Assembly: GCF_001477625.1 (NCBI RefSeq)
Contig: NZ_CP013692.1
Coordinates: 1,426,001-1,490,000, forward strand
From: Paucibacter sp. KCTC 42545
Lineage (GTDB): Bacteria; Pseudomonadota; Gammaproteobacteria; Burkholderiales; Burkholderiaceae_C
DNA: 64,000 nucleotides
Reading direction: 5' to 3'
Of this stretch, positions 27,041-36,745 are shown piece after piece. The stretch's first letter is position 1. Each line of letters opens with the position of its first letter. A program made the translations under genes and the position numbers. The notes beneath the pieces are model-generated. The model made no database searches and had not been told where the DNA came from. It saw only the letters and a list, made by a program, of their open reading frames with translations.

Positions 27041-29605
27041 ATGACGCAATTCTTGAAACGCAATTTGTCCCATCTGCCGGTCTATGCCGCGGGTGTTTGG
27101 ATGCTGGCGGCCTGCCAAAGTGCCGCACCGGTCGTGAGTTCGCCGGCAGCGGTGGCGGCAACAAGCGCTACGACGATGAGCGGCAACCCCGCGCTTTGGC
27201 CCAAACCCATCAGCCGCGTCGCCAAAGACCCGGCCATGGAAAAGAGGATTGACGCGCTCATTGCCAAGATGAGCCTGGAACAAAAAGTCGGGCAAACCAT
27301 ACAGCCCGAGATCCGCCACATCAGCCTGACCGATGTCAGCAAATATCACATCGGCTCGGTGCTGAATGGCGGTGGTAGCTTCCCCGGCAATGACAAGTTT
27401 GCCAAGGCGCAGGATTGGGTGGCCTTGGCAGATGGCTTTTACAAGGCCTCGATGCAGCCGAGCGAGAACGGTGTGGCCATTCCCATCATGTGGGGCACGG
27501 ACGCGGTGCACGGTCATAACAATGTGATCGGTGCGACCTTGTATCCCCACAATATCGCGCTGGGTGCGGCGAACAACCCAGACTTGATCAAACAGATCGG
27601 TGCAGCCACGGCTCGCGAAATTGGCGTCACCGGGATTGGCTGGAGCTTCGCACCGACGGTGGCCGTGGCGCGCGACGCCCGCTGGGGCCGCACCTACGAG
27701 TCCTACGCCGAAAGCCCGGAGATCGTCAAAGCCTATGCCGGAAAAATGGTGGAGGGCCTTCAAGGCGAGCCCGGAGCCCAGGGCTTTCTCTCCGATCAGC
27801 ATGTGATTGCCACCGCCAAGCACTACATCGGCGACGGTGGCACGCAAGGCGGTATTGATCGTGGCCAAACCGATGCCAGCGAAGCCGAGTTGGTCAGGCT
27901 GCACGCCCAAGGCTATGTCAGCGCGATTGAGTCGGGCGTGCAAACGGTGATGGCGTCCTTTAGCAGCTGGCGTGGTGATCGCATGCACGGCCACAAATAC
28001 CTGCTGACCGACATTCTCAAAGACCATATGGGCTTCGATGGCCTGGTGGTGGGCGACTGGAGCGGCCATGAGTTTGTGCCGGGCTGCACCCGAAACAATT
28101 GCGCCCAGGCTATCAATGCCGGCATCGACATTTTCATGGTGCCGGAAGACTGGAAGCTGCTCTATGAAAACACCCTGGCTCAGGCCAGAAGCGGCGAAAT
28201 TCCACTGGCACGCCTGGACGACGCGGTGCGCCGGATCCTGCGCGTCAAAATGCGTGCCGGTCTGTTTGATCGTGGTGCCCCATCGAGCTATGCGCTCGCT
28301 GGTAAAAATGAGGTCTTGGGCGCTGCCGCGCATCGCGAAATTGCGCGTCAGGCGGTGCGCGAGTCGCTGGTCTTGCTGAAAAACAAGCACCAGTTATTAC
28401 CCATCAAGGCCGGCAGCAAGATCTTGCTGGCTGGAGATGGGGCGGATGACATCGGCAAGCAAGCGGGCGGCTGGAGCATCTCCTGGCAGGGCACGGGCAA
28501 TGTCAATAGCGACTTCCCCGGTGCCACTTCGATTTACCAGGGCATGGCCGCCGCGGCCAAAGCGAATGGCAGCCGGGTGACTGTGAGCGTCAATGGCGAC
28601 TATCAAGACCGCCCAGATGTCGCCGTGGTGGTGTTTGGCGAGAACCCCTATGCCGAGATGCAGGGCGACATCAGCAAGCTGGATTTCGCCTCCGACAAGG
28701 AATTGCAACTCTTGAAGAAGTTCAAGGCGCAGGGCATCCCGGTCGTCTCGCTCTTCATCACCGGGCGGCCGCTGTGGGTGAATCCGGAATTGAATGCATC
28801 GGATGCTTTTGCGGTGATCTGGCAGCCGGGCACCGAAGGTGCGGGCGTGGCCGATGTGATCATGCGTGATGCAAAGAACGCTGTCCGCTTCGACTTCAAA
28901 GGCAAGCTGTCTTTTGCCTGGCCGGCTCGGCCCGACCAAGCGCCAAGCTTGGCCTATGGAAAGAATGAAGGCGAGGGTGGTGGGCCGCTTTTCCCGCGTG
29001 GCTATGGGCTGACGTATGCGGACAAGAATTCAATGGGTGATGATTTGTCTGAGGCTTGGCAACTTGCAAAGCAGTCTGCACAAACGGCCACCATCTTCAA
29101 GAACCGCACGCTGGAGCCTTGGCAATTGATGCTGGCGGACGATCTGAATCACAGCAAAACCGTCACTTCCAATGTGGCCAGCCTGGGGGCCATCAGCTAC
29201 CGTGCGGTAGATCGCCTGGTGCAGGAGGATGCCATTCAGTTGCAATGGAATGGCAAGGCTGCGGCCAGCGCAGGCTTCTTCGCCAAGGAGCGTGTTGATT
29301 ACTCGGCCCTTGCGGCCAAGGCTTTGGTGTTTGATGTTCGGGTCAAGCATGCACCCACGGCCGAGGTGAAGCTGGCCATGAATTGCGGCACCGACTGCTT
29401 GGCTGAGCGTTCCATCACGCAGGCCTTGCGTAATGCCAAGCCGGATCAGTGGGAAACCTTGTCGATCAGCATGGCGTGTTTTGCTACGGCCAAGCTGGAT
29501 ATGCTGCTATCGCCGTTTGCGTTGAGCACGAGTGGGGAGTTGGACTTGGTCTTGCACCATGTCCGCATTGAGGCGGTGCCGGCGCCGAGTGTGCGGTGCC
29601 CGTAG
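27041..29605 (+). CDS. Exported glycoside hydrolase family 3 beta-glucosidase / exo-beta-glucanase
   Basis: An 854-residue lipoprotein: the signal ends in LAACQS (Cys at residue 25). The GH3 N-domain includes KVGQTIQPEIRHI and the substrate-binding segments WGTDAVHGHNN, VARDARWGRTYES and ATAKHYIGDGGT. The nucleophile is Asp339 in VVGDWSG, and the C-domain begins VLLKNKHQLLPI. A further C-terminal region (~from 690) without catalytic motifs resembles the extra beta-domain of marine exo-1,3/1,4-beta-glucanases. The enzyme should release glucose from oligosaccharides outside the inner membrane, feeding the PTS permease encoded upstream. Confidence 0.93.
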   Translation: MTQFLKRNLSHLPVYAAGVWMLAACQSAAPVVSSPAAVAATSATTMSGNPALWPKPISRVAKDPAMEKRIDALIAKMSLEQKVGQTIQPEIRHISLTDVSKYHIGSVLNGGGSFPGNDKFAKAQDWVALADGFYKASMQPSENGVAIPIMWGTDAVHGHNNVIGATLYPHNIALGAANNPDLIKQIGAATAREIGVTGIGWSFAPTVAVARDARWGRTYESYAESPEIVKAYAGKMVEGLQGEPGAQGFLSDQHVIATAKHYIGDGGTQGGIDRGQTDASEAELVRLHAQGYVSAIESGVQTVMASFSSWRGDRMHGHKYLLTDILKDHMGFDGLVVGDWSGHEFVPGCTRNNCAQAINAGIDIFMVPEDWKLLYENTLAQARSGEIPLARLDDAVRRILRVKMRAGLFDRGAPSSYALAGKNEVLGAAAHREIARQAVRESLVLLKNKHQLLPIKAGSKILLAGDGADDIGKQAGGWSISWQGTGNVNSDFPGATSIYQGMAAAAKANGSRVTVSVNGDYQDRPDVAVVVFGENPYAEMQGDISKLDFASDKELQLLKKFKAQGIPVVSLFITGRPLWVNPELNASDAFAVIWQPGTEGAGVADVIMRDAKNAVRFDFKGKLSFAWPARPDQAPSLAYGKNEGEGGGPLFPRGYGLTYADKNSMGDDLSEAWQLAKQSAQTATIFKNRTLEPWQLMLADDLNHSKTVTSNVASLGAISYRAVDRLVQEDAIQLQWNGKAAASAGFFAKERVDYSALAAKALVFDVRVKHAPTAEVKLAMNCGTDCLAERSITQALRNAKPDQWETLSISMACFATAKLDMLLSPFALSTSGELDLVLHHVRIEAVPAPSVRCP

Positions 29606-29608
29606 AGG

Positions 29609-29816
29609 GTTTGAGTTAGCGCGAACTGGGACCAGTTCGCGTTACTCAAACTTGTGCTCCAAATTTGAACTGACGCAGCTTCGCTACGTCAGGCCTGGCC
29701 GAGTAGGCCAAGCTAGCGCTTCGCGCGATTCAAATTTGTAGCGCAAGTTCGAATTGCCACCGCTTCGCCGTGGCAGCCTTGGTCTTCTTGACCAAGGCAA
29801 TTGCTGCGCAATTATT
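29609..29816. repeat. Hairpin array with two ~85-bp tandem units, between convergent GH3 and ilvD genes
   Basis: The 206-bp gap is almost wholly base-paired. A long inverted repeat (arms 29609-29629 and 29632-29651) starts 4 bp after the GH3 stop. Unit A (29646-29729, 84 bp) and unit B (29730-29815, 86 bp) align throughout, beginning TCAAACTTG and TCAAATTTG; a third start TCGAACTTG (29816) falls in the ilvD end. Each unit holds three stem-loops: A 29670-29692, 29694-29714 and 29715-29726; B 29754-29776, 29777-29797 and 29799-29813. Several loops carry CTTCG. Stems of A and B differ in sequence but stay paired. No T-run follows, so it is not a standard terminator. Confidence 0.8.
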
Positions 29817-31500
29817 CGAACTTGTCCAACACCGCGCCTGAACTGGCGCTGGAGGCGTTCTTCGCGAACTTGGCCAGCACGCCACGGGTGTAGCGCGGCG
29901 CGGGCTTGACCCAGGCGGCCTTGCGGGTGGCCAACTCGGCCGCATCGACATGCAACTCCAGCAGCAGCTGATGGGCGTCGATGGTGATGCGGTCGCCTTC
30001 CTTCACCAGCGCGATCACGCCGCCTTCATAGGCCTCGGGCGCCACATGACCGACCACCATGCCCCAGGTGCCGCCGGAGAAGCGGCCGTCGGTAATCAGG
30101 CCCACGCTTTCGCCCAGGCCTTGGCCGATCAGGGCGCCGGTGGGGGCCAACATTTCGGGCATGCCTGGGCCGCCCTTGGGGCCCAAGTAACGCAGCACCA
30201 TGACGTCACCGGCGACGATCTTGCCGGCCATGATGGCGGCCAGGGCCGATTGCTCGTCTTCGAACACCCGCGCCGGGCCGCTCATCACCGGGTTCTTCAG
30301 GCCGGTGATCTTGGCCACACAGCCCTCGGGGGAAAGATTGCCCTTCAGGATGGCCAGATGGCCTTCGGCGTAGATGGGGTTCGTCACCGGGCGGATCACG
30401 GTTTGATCGGCTCGCAGCTCGGGCACATCGGCCAGGTTCTCTGCCACGGTCTTGCCGGTGATGGTCATGGCGTCGCCATGCAGCAGGCCGTGCTTGAGCA
30501 ACTCCTTCATCACTGCGGGGATGCCGCCGGCGTGGTGCAGATCAATCGCCAGGAACTGACCGCTGGGCTTCAGGTCGCACAGCACCGGCGTGCGGCGACG
30601 CACACGCTCGAAGTCGTCGATGGTCCAGTCCACCTCGGCCGCATGGGCAATGGCCAGGAAGTGCAGCACCGCATTGGTGGAGCCGCCGGTGGCCATGATG
30701 ACGGCCACGGCGTTCTCGATCGCCTGCTTGGTGACGATGTCGCGCGGCTTCAGGTCGGCCTTGACGGCTTCGACCAGCACGGCAGCTGCCTTCTTGACGC
30801 TTTGCACCACCTCGTCTTCGACATTGGCCATGGTCGAGGAGTAGGGCAGGCTCATGCCCAGGGCCTCAAAGGAGGAGCTCATGGTGTTGGCGGTGTACAT
30901 GCCGCCGCAGGAGCCGCTGCCGGGAATGGCCTTGCGCTCGATGGCGCAGAAGTCTTCTTCGCTCATCTTGCCGGCGCTGAATTGGCCCACGGCTTCAAAG
31001 ACGCTGACGATGTTCAGATCCTGGCCCTTGTGCTTGCCTGGCAGGATGGTGCCGCCGTAGACATACAGCGAGGGCACATTGGCGCGCAGCATGCCCATCA
31101 TGCCGCCGGGCATGTTTTTGTCGCAGCCGCCGATGACGATGACGCCGTCCATCCACTGACCGCCGACGCAGGTCTCCACGCAATCGGAAATCACCTCACG
31201 CGAGACCAGGCTGTACTTCATGCCCTCGGTGCCCATGGCCATGCCGTCGCTGATGGTGGGCGTGCCGAAGATCTGCGGGTTGGCGCCGGCCTCTTTCAGG
31301 CCGATCACGGCCGCATCGGCCAGCTTTTGCAGACCGGAGTTGCAAGGCGTGATGGTGGAGTGGCCGTTGGCCACGCCGATCATCGGCTTGCCGAAGTCAC
31401 TTTCCTGATAGCCCATGCCGTAGTACATGGAGCGGTTCGGGGCGCGGGCAACGCCCTCGGTGATGTTCTTGGATCGGCGATTGGCGGGGGTGCTGCTCAT
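29812..31500 (-). CDS. ilvD: Dihydroxy-acid dehydratase
   Basis: A 562-residue enzyme of the IlvD/Edd family that converts 2,3-dihydroxy-isovalerate (or -methylvalerate) to the 2-keto acid, the third step of valine/isoleucine synthesis. Iron-sulfur cluster cysteines are seen in [19 protein letters not shown] and [28 protein letters not shown] is the C-terminal signature. GGAG lies 9 bp before the ATG at 31500. It is transcribed divergently from a LysR-type gene, and its stop overlaps the last hairpin of the repeat array. Confidence 0.96.
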   Translation of the reverse strand: MSSTPANRRSKNITEGVARAPNRSMYYGMGYQESDFGKPMIGVANGHSTITPCNSGLQKLADAAVIGLKEAGANPQIFGTPTISDGMAMGTEGMKYSLVSREVISDCVETCVGGQWMDGVIVIGGCDKNMPGGMMGMLRANVPSLYVYGGTILPGKHKGQDLNIVSVFEAVGQFSAGKMSEEDFCAIERKAIPGSGSCGGMYTANTMSSSFEALGMSLPYSSTMANVEDEVVQSVKKAAAVLVEAVKADLKPRDIVTKQAIENAVAVIMATGGSTNAVLHFLAIAHAAEVDWTIDDFERVRRRTPVLCDLKPSGQFLAIDLHHAGGIPAVMKELLKHGLLHGDAMTITGKTVAENLADVPELRADQTVIRPVTNPIYAEGHLAILKGNLSPEGCVAKITGLKNPVMSGPARVFEDEQSALAAIMAGKIVAGDVMVLRYLGPKGGPGMPEMLAPTGALIGQGLGESVGLITDGRFSGGTWGMVVGHVAPEAYEGGVIALVKEGDRITIDAHQLLLELHVDAAELATRKAAWVKPAPRYTRGVLAKFAKNASSASSGAVLDKFE

Positions 31501-31636
31501 GGCTGATGTCTCCTGCGATAGCGGGGTAGGCTGGCTTTTTGATGGGTCAATCGGCCAAGCGATGCGCGAGTATGAATTGCCGACATTGCTTTATCAAATA
31601 TATTATTCGCACTGAATCAATCTAACCTTCATATCA

Positions 31637-32539
31637 ATGACCGACTTGCGCAGCCTGCGTCAATTTGTGGCCGTGGCCGAAGACCTGCACTTCGGCCGAG
31701 CCGCCCAGCGCCTGCACATGACCCAGCCGCCGCTGACCCAGGCGATCCAGAAGTTAGAGCAGTCGCTGGGCGTGCCGCTGCTGGCGCGCACCAGCCGCAC
31801 CGTGGCCTTGACGCCGGCCGGTGCGGCCTTGCTGCCGCAGGCGCGGGCCTTGCTGGCGCAGGCCGAGGGCTTAGGGCCCTTGGTTCGCGCCGCGGCCAGC
31901 GGCAGCCGCGGCGAGCTCAAGCTGGGCTTTGTGTCGACCGTGGGTTATGGCGACTTCCCACGCTGGCTGCGCGGCTTTCGCGAGCGTTACCCAGACATTT
32001 CCTTGAGTCTGCGTGAGGCCACCCTGGATGTGCAGTTGCCCGACTTCGCAAACGGCGAGCTGGACGCGGGCTTCATCATTCACGCGCCCGGCGCATGCCC
32101 GCCGGGCTTTGAGCGCCTGAGCATCGCCAGCGAAGCCATGGTCTTGGCCGTCAGCACCGCTCAGCCCGAGGCCGCGGCACCCAGCTTGACGGCCGAGCAG
32201 GTACTGGCCTTGCCGTTGGTGATCTTTCCGCGCGCCATTGCACCCACCTTGTTTGATGCGGTGCTGGGCTTCTATCAAGCCCAAGGGCGGCAGCCGCGCA
32301 TCGTGCAAGAGGCCATCCAGATGCAAACCATCGTCAATCTGGTGTCGGCCGGCATTGGCGCGGCCTGGGTGCCGGCCAGCGTGCAGGCTTTTGGCCGCGC
32401 CGGGGTGGCTTACAAAGCGGTGCAGGCCTTGGCACCCACTTGTGAGACCAGCCTGATCTGGCGGCGCGACTGCGCACCGACGGTGCAGCGCTTTGTCGAG
32501 CATATTGCGGGGCAAATTGCGCCCTCGACCGGCGTCTGA
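31637..32539 (+). CDS. LysR-family transcriptional regulator
   Basis: A 300-residue LysR regulator. The N-terminal winged helix TDLRSLRQFVAVAEDLHFGRAAQRLHMTQPPLTQAIQ is classical and is followed by the co-inducer domain (~residues 90-295). It is divergent from ilvD across a 136-bp AT-richer gap (TATCAAATATATTATTC near 31590-31606), where a LysR site would be expected. Control of ilvD is a reasonable guess from position only; the effector is unknown. Confidence 0.92.
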   Translation: MTDLRSLRQFVAVAEDLHFGRAAQRLHMTQPPLTQAIQKLEQSLGVPLLARTSRTVALTPAGAALLPQARALLAQAEGLGPLVRAAASGSRGELKLGFVSTVGYGDFPRWLRGFRERYPDISLSLREATLDVQLPDFANGELDAGFIIHAPGACPPGFERLSIASEAMVLAVSTAQPEAAAPSLTAEQVLALPLVIFPRAIAPTLFDAVLGFYQAQGRQPRIVQEAIQMQTIVNLVSAGIGAAWVPASVQAFGRAGVAYKAVQALAPTCETSLIWRRDCAPTVQRFVEHIAGQIAPSTGV

Positions 32540-32638
32540 TGCGGGCCGCCGATAATTAGGCCGTTCTCATTGCGGCCGCATGGCATCAAACCTTTGCACA
32601 CAACCCATAAGTCTCAGCGCAGCCCCCGCTCATCCAAA

Positions 32639-33631
32639 GTGTCGCTGCGCATGCTGGGGGCAGGTCTTGCCCTGTTGCTGAACAGCCAGTTCGCACATGC
32701 TGTCGTGTTCAAAGAGCCGCAGTGGCAGCAACTGCTGGAGGCCGAAAAGTTCGAAGCGCTTGAGCAGGCGGCGCAGCAGCGGCTGGCTCAAACGCCGGAT
32801 GACAGCCAGGCCCTGGCCGCCAAGGCCATTGCCGCCACCGCGGGCTATGACGCTCGCCAGTTGGACGCCGCCGCCAAGACCGCTCAGCAATGTGTGGAGC
32901 GCGCGCCGCGCGAGGCGGTTTGCCATCTGGCCCTGGCGCGGGTGCTGGGGCAGCAGGTGCTGATCGAGAGCAAGTTCAAGGCCCTGAGCCTCTTGCCCAA
33001 GGTGCGGGCCAGCCTGAGCACAGCCTTGGAGCTGGACCCCGAGCTGTTTGAAGCGCGCAGCAAGCTCGCTCAGATCTATTTGCTGATCCCGGAGTTTCTG
33101 GGGGGCAGCGTGGCCAAGGCGCGTGAGCTGGAAACCGCTATCCGCAGCAAACAGCCGGAGCAGGCGCGGCTGTTGCGCTCGCTCATCCAAGCGCGCCAAG
33201 ACAAATGGGACGAGGCGGAACGCGAGTTGATGGCCGTGCGCGTCGGCAACGATGCGGCCTTGGCCGAAGATGTGCGCAATGCCTACGGCGAGCTGGGTCG
33301 GCATTGGATCAAGGACAAGCAGTTTGATCGCGTCAAGCGCATGTATGGCCAGCTGCAAAAAGACCAGCCCAAGCAGGCCGCCGCTTACTACTATCTGGCC
33401 CGCTTGGCCCAGGAGCTGGAGCAGCCCGCCGAGGCCATTCCGCTCTTTGAGCAAGCCAGCGGCTTGGCTGGCGCGGAAGGCTTGCCCATCGACCACCGTC
33501 TGGCCGACGCCTTGGTCGCGGTGGGGCAGATTGAGCCGGCCAAGCAGGCTTACCGCCGCTATCTGGCCAGCAAACGCGCCGAGCCCGGCCATTTGAAGGA
33601 CGCCCGCAAGAGTTTGGGCGCCCTGGGCTAA
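32639..33631 (+). CDS. Exported TPR-repeat protein
   Basis: About 330 residues, with a signal-like N-terminus (LRMLGAGLALLLNSQFAHA) and then helical repeats. TPR-like pairs are visible at LEQAAQQRLAQTPDDSQALAAKA, VCHLALARVLG and PAEAIPLFEQASGL. Such proteins act as periplasmic scaffolds; no partner can be named. The start is uncertain: GTG at 32639 gives a compact signal peptide, while TTG (32570, 32594) and ATG (32651) are alternatives, and none has a clear ribosome site. Confidence 0.75.
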   Translation: MSLRMLGAGLALLLNSQFAHAVVFKEPQWQQLLEAEKFEALEQAAQQRLAQTPDDSQALAAKAIAATAGYDARQLDAAAKTAQQCVERAPREAVCHLALARVLGQQVLIESKFKALSLLPKVRASLSTALELDPELFEARSKLAQIYLLIPEFLGGSVAKARELETAIRSKQPEQARLLRSLIQARQDKWDEAERELMAVRVGNDAALAEDVRNAYGELGRHWIKDKQFDRVKRMYGQLQKDQPKQAAAYYYLARLAQELEQPAEAIPLFEQASGLAGAEGLPIDHRLADALVAVGQIEPAKQAYRRYLASKRAEPGHLKDARKSLGALG

Positions 33632-33731
33632 GGCTATTTCACTGGCCTGAACATGTTTGAGCTTCCCGCCTCAGCGCTGGGCCAAGAAGCCGCCACACTA
33701 TGATGCGCGGCTGATTTCAGAAGGATTTCCC

Positions 33732-34562
33732 ATGTGGGTTCACCCCCAATTCGACCCCATCGCTCTCAAGCTCGGCCCACTCGCCATTCATTGGTATGGG
33801 CTGACGTATCTGGCCGCCTTTGGCATGTTCATCTGGCTGGCCAGCAAGCGCGTGTCGCAGCCGGAATGGGCCTCGCAAGGCTGGACCCGCCAGGACGTGG
33901 ACGATTTGCTCTTCTTCGGCGTGCTGGGCGTGGTGCTGGGTGGGCGCCTGGGTTATGTCCTGTTCTACAAGCCTGACTACTACATCCACAACCTTGGCGA
34001 GGTGTTCGCGGTGTGGAAGGGCGGTATGGCCTTCCACGGCGGTTTGCTGGGCGTGATCGCGGCAATGGCGCTGTTTGCCAAGCTGCGCGGCCGCAGCTTC
34101 TTCCAGGTCACCGACCTGATTGCGCCTTGCGTGCCTACCGGGCTGGGAGCGGGACGCATCGGTAACTTCATCAACGGTGAGTTGTGGGGCAGGCCGGCCG
34201 ACCCGAACCTGCCTTGGGCCATGGTCTATCCGCAATCGGGTTCGCCCCTGCCTTTGCACCCGTCGCCGCTTTATCAATTCATTGGCGAAGGCGTGTTGCT
34301 CTTCCTGCTCGTGTGGTTCTACGCCAAGAAGCCGCGGCTGACGGGCCAAGTCTCCGGCGTGTTCCTGATGGGCTATGGCGTGCAGCGCTTCGTCACCGAA
34401 TACTTCCGCCAGCCAGACGACTTCCTGGGCCTGCGGGCCCTCAATCTGAGCCAGGGTCAATGGCTGTCTTTGCCCATGATTGTGGTGGGCCTGCTGATCT
34501 GGCTGTGGGCCAGCAAGCAGCGCCAGCCGCATTCGCAGCAAGCGGTGGCTAGCAAGACCTGA
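33732..34562 (+). CDS. lgt: Prolipoprotein diacylglyceryl transferase
   Basis: A 276-residue inner-membrane enzyme that transfers diacylglycerol to the lipobox cysteine of prolipoproteins, the first step of lipoprotein maturation. [18 protein letters not shown] and the signature [15 protein letters not shown] are intact, with about seven membrane segments. AGAAGGA lies 7 bp before the ATG at 33732. It serves the several lipoproteins seen in this window. dnaQ follows after 27 bp. Confidence 0.96.
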   Translation: MWVHPQFDPIALKLGPLAIHWYGLTYLAAFGMFIWLASKRVSQPEWASQGWTRQDVDDLLFFGVLGVVLGGRLGYVLFYKPDYYIHNLGEVFAVWKGGMAFHGGLLGVIAAMALFAKLRGRSFFQVTDLIAPCVPTGLGAGRIGNFINGELWGRPADPNLPWAMVYPQSGSPLPLHPSPLYQFIGEGVLLFLLVWFYAKKPRLTGQVSGVFLMGYGVQRFVTEYFRQPDDFLGLRALNLSQGQWLSLPMIVVGLLIWLWASKQRQPHSQQAVASKT

Positions 34563-34589
34563 CCCTCCGCCCAGTTACTTTCAAAAACT

Positions 34590-35312
34590 ATGCGTCAAAT
34601 CTTCTTCGACACCGAAACCACCGGCCTGCTGGCCGAGGGCGGTGACCGCGTCATTGAAATCGGCTGCGTTGAGATGATCAACCGTCAGCTGACCGGTAAC
34701 AACCTGCACATCTACATCAACCCGCAACGCGCCAGCCATGAGGACGCCTTGCGTGTTCACGGCCTGACCGAGGCGTTTTTGTCCGACAAGCCACTGTTCG
34801 CGCAGATCGCACCCGAACTGCTGACGTTCTTGGCCGACGCGGAACTGGTGATTCACAACGCGCCCTTCGACATTGGCTTTATCAATGCGGAGTTGAAGCG
34901 TCTCAAGCTGGGCCCCATCACCGATGTGGTGGGCAGCGTGCGCGACACCTTGCTGATGGCGCGCGAGATGTTCCCCGGCAAGGCCAATTCGCTGGACGCC
35001 CTGTGCCGCCGCCTGGAAGTGGACAACTCCAACCGCAAGCTGCACGGCGCTTTGCTGGACGCGGAATTGCTGGCCGAGGTCTACATCCGCCTGACCCGCG
35101 GGCAAGACTCGCTGGTGATGGACGATGCGGGCGAGGGCAGTGGCGAAGACGGCGAATACCGTGTGGCTGCCGTGGACCTCAGCAGCTTCTCTTTGCCGGT
35201 GTTGTCGGCCAGCGATGAGGAGTTGCAAGCGCACGAGAAAGTGCTGCTGGAGCTGGACAAAGCCAGCGGCGGAAAACGGGTCTGGAAGAGTGCAGACGTA
35301 ATTTCTGCATGA
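34590..35312 (+). CDS. dnaQ: DNA polymerase III epsilon subunit (proofreading exonuclease)
   Basis: A 240-residue 3'-5' exonuclease of the DEDDh class. Exo I is FFDTETTG (Asp7, Glu9), Exo II HNAPFDIGF and Exo III HGALLDAELLAEVY (His and Asp). The C-terminal ~50 residues after the nuclease are the usual region that binds the alpha subunit. It corrects misincorporated bases during replication. It is close behind lgt and ahead of the tRNA-Val pair. Confidence 0.95.
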   Translation: MRQIFFDTETTGLLAEGGDRVIEIGCVEMINRQLTGNNLHIYINPQRASHEDALRVHGLTEAFLSDKPLFAQIAPELLTFLADAELVIHNAPFDIGFINAELKRLKLGPITDVVGSVRDTLLMAREMFPGKANSLDALCRRLEVDNSNRKLHGALLDAELLAEVYIRLTRGQDSLVMDDAGEGSGEDGEYRVAAVDLSSFSLPVLSASDEELQAHEKVLLELDKASGGKRVWKSADVISA

Positions 35313-35407
35313 AATTCTCGCCAGGCTCAAAAAAGCATGGCATAATCGTGGGCTTCCCGGTTAGCAAATAACTCAAACGAGAAATTTGCTGCAGCGACGC
35401 AAATACC

Positions 35408-35482
35408 GGGCGGTTAGCTCAGTGGTAGAGCACTGCCTTCACACGGCAGGGGTCGCAGGTTCGAACCCTGCACCGCCCACCA
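35408..35482 (+). tRNA. tRNA-Val (anticodon CAC), copy 1
   Basis: A 75-base tRNA with encoded CCA. The acceptor stem GGGCGG pairs with CCGCCC, the anticodon loop TTCACAC gives CAC (reads GUG), and the T-arm GCAGG-TTCGAAC-CCTGC is perfect. A CATAAT box at 35341-35346 could be the -10 element. The 8 bases before it, CAAATACC, are repeated before copy 2. Confidence 0.97.
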
Positions 35483-35552
35483 GAATTGATGATTGGTCGA
35501 CAACCGTATCGACTTCACTGTTCTAAAAGTTTTTGTCGCAGGCCCAAATACC

Positions 35553-35627
35553 GGGCGGTTAGCTCAGCGGTAGAGCACTGCCTTCACACGGCAGGGGTCG
35601 CAGGTTCGAACCCTGCACCGCCCACCA
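35553..35627 (+). tRNA. tRNA-Val (anticodon CAC), copy 2
   Basis: It is identical to copy 1 except for one base in the D-loop (AGCGG for AGTGG), with encoded CCA. It lies 70 bp downstream on the same strand and shares the CAAATACC leader, so the pair looks like a tandem duplication read as one transcript. Confidence 0.97.
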
Positions 35628-35633
35628 GAATCA

Positions 35634-35667
35634 CCCCGTCAAGTCGTATGGCTTGGCGGGGTTTTTT
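35634..35667 (+). terminator. Rho-independent terminator of the tRNA-Val pair
   Basis: CCCCGTCAAG (35634-35643) pairs with CTTGGCGGGG (35652-35661) with one mismatch and an 8-base loop, followed by TTTTTT. Confidence 0.9.
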
Positions 35668-35841
35668 CTTTGTGCCCTGCAAATCAATTTGGCGCTCGGT
35701 TGGCGCTCAATTGGCGTTCACTCGGGGATGCAGTTCGCTTGTAGCGGCTGCGCAAAACTTAGGGCATTTGTTGAGGCCGCAAGGCCCATGATTGGCGACA
35801 CTGAAGCATCGTCGTTTGATGCGCTAGAAAGGCCTTTGCCC

Positions 35842-36711
35842 ATGTCGTCCCGCTCGCCCGCCTGGTTGGATGCCCAGTACAACAACCGGGCACGCGTGAG
35901 CGATAGCGCCGTGCTGCTGGAGCGCTGGGCTAGCACTTCGCGCTTTGTGCGCGAGCAGATGGCTTGCAGCCTTGATCTAGCCTACGGGGCGGCGCCCAGC
36001 GAGCGCCTGGATGTGTTTCCGAGCGATGTCTCGCAAGCCCCGGTGCTGGTGATCTTGCATGGCGGCTGGTGGCGCGCTTTGGACAAGTCGGATATGTCGT
36101 TTCTGGCCAGCGCCTTCACCGAGGAAGGTGCGATGGTGGTCATCCCCAACTACGCGCTATGCCCTGAGGTCAGCATGGACCGCATCCCCTTGCAGCTGAC
36201 TCAGGCCCTGGCCTGGGTCTGGCGCCATGCGGCGGACTATGGCGGCGACCCCAATCGCATCGTGCTGATCGGCCATTCGGCCGGAGGGCATTTGGCGGCC
36301 ATGCTCAGTTGTTGCGACTGGAAGGCGGTGGCCTGTGATCTGCCGCGGCATTTGATCAAGGGAGCGATGTCGGTATCGGGCGTGCATGATCTTGAGCCGA
36401 TTCGCAAGACGCCGTTTCTGCAGGCCGATTTGCGCCTCGACGCCGCGGCCGTGCGGCGCTTGAGCCCGGTGCATTTCCCGGCGCCCGAGGCGCCGTTCTA
36501 CGCCGTGGTGGGTGCCGATGAAAGTGCTGAATTCAAGCGCCAGAATCGCTTGATCCGCCAGGCCTGGGGTGCGCGCGCGGTGCCGGTGTGCGAGGAGATT
36601 GCAGGCTGCAACCACTTCGACATCCTGCATGACTTGGCGGACCCGGCCGGCCGAAGCCATTTGCTGGCCCGGCGCCTCTTGGATCTGCGTTGGTACAGCC
36701 CTTTGCTCTGA
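35842..36711 (+). CDS. Alpha/beta hydrolase, arylformamidase-like
   Basis: A 289-residue esterase-fold protein. LVILHGGWWRA is the oxyanion-hole motif (HGGW) of the esterase/kynurenine-formamidase group, GHSAGGHLAAM holds the nucleophile serine, and a late GCNHFDIL supplies the catalytic histidine. WLDAQYNNRARV near the start is common to these proteins. I take the ATG at 35842; an ATG at 35788 would add 18 residues. No kynurenine-pathway gene is next to it, so the substrate is open. Confidence 0.85.
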   Translation: MSSRSPAWLDAQYNNRARVSDSAVLLERWASTSRFVREQMACSLDLAYGAAPSERLDVFPSDVSQAPVLVILHGGWWRALDKSDMSFLASAFTEEGAMVVIPNYALCPEVSMDRIPLQLTQALAWVWRHAADYGGDPNRIVLIGHSAGGHLAAMLSCCDWKAVACDLPRHLIKGAMSVSGVHDLEPIRKTPFLQADLRLDAAAVRRLSPVHFPAPEAPFYAVVGADESAEFKRQNRLIRQAWGARAVPVCEEIAGCNHFDILHDLADPAGRSHLLARRLLDLRWYSPLL

Positions 36712-36745
36712 GCGGCAGGCGGCCGCGAGAGTCTCAGCCTTAGCT

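Noticed and set aside
29609..29816. CRISPR array or simple terminator
   Set aside because: There are only two diverged units and no spacers, and the hairpins lack T-runs.
29950..31506. A 518-codon plus-strand frame over ilvD
   Set aside because: It is His/Gly/Ala-rich and without motifs; ilvD on the minus strand is unambiguous.
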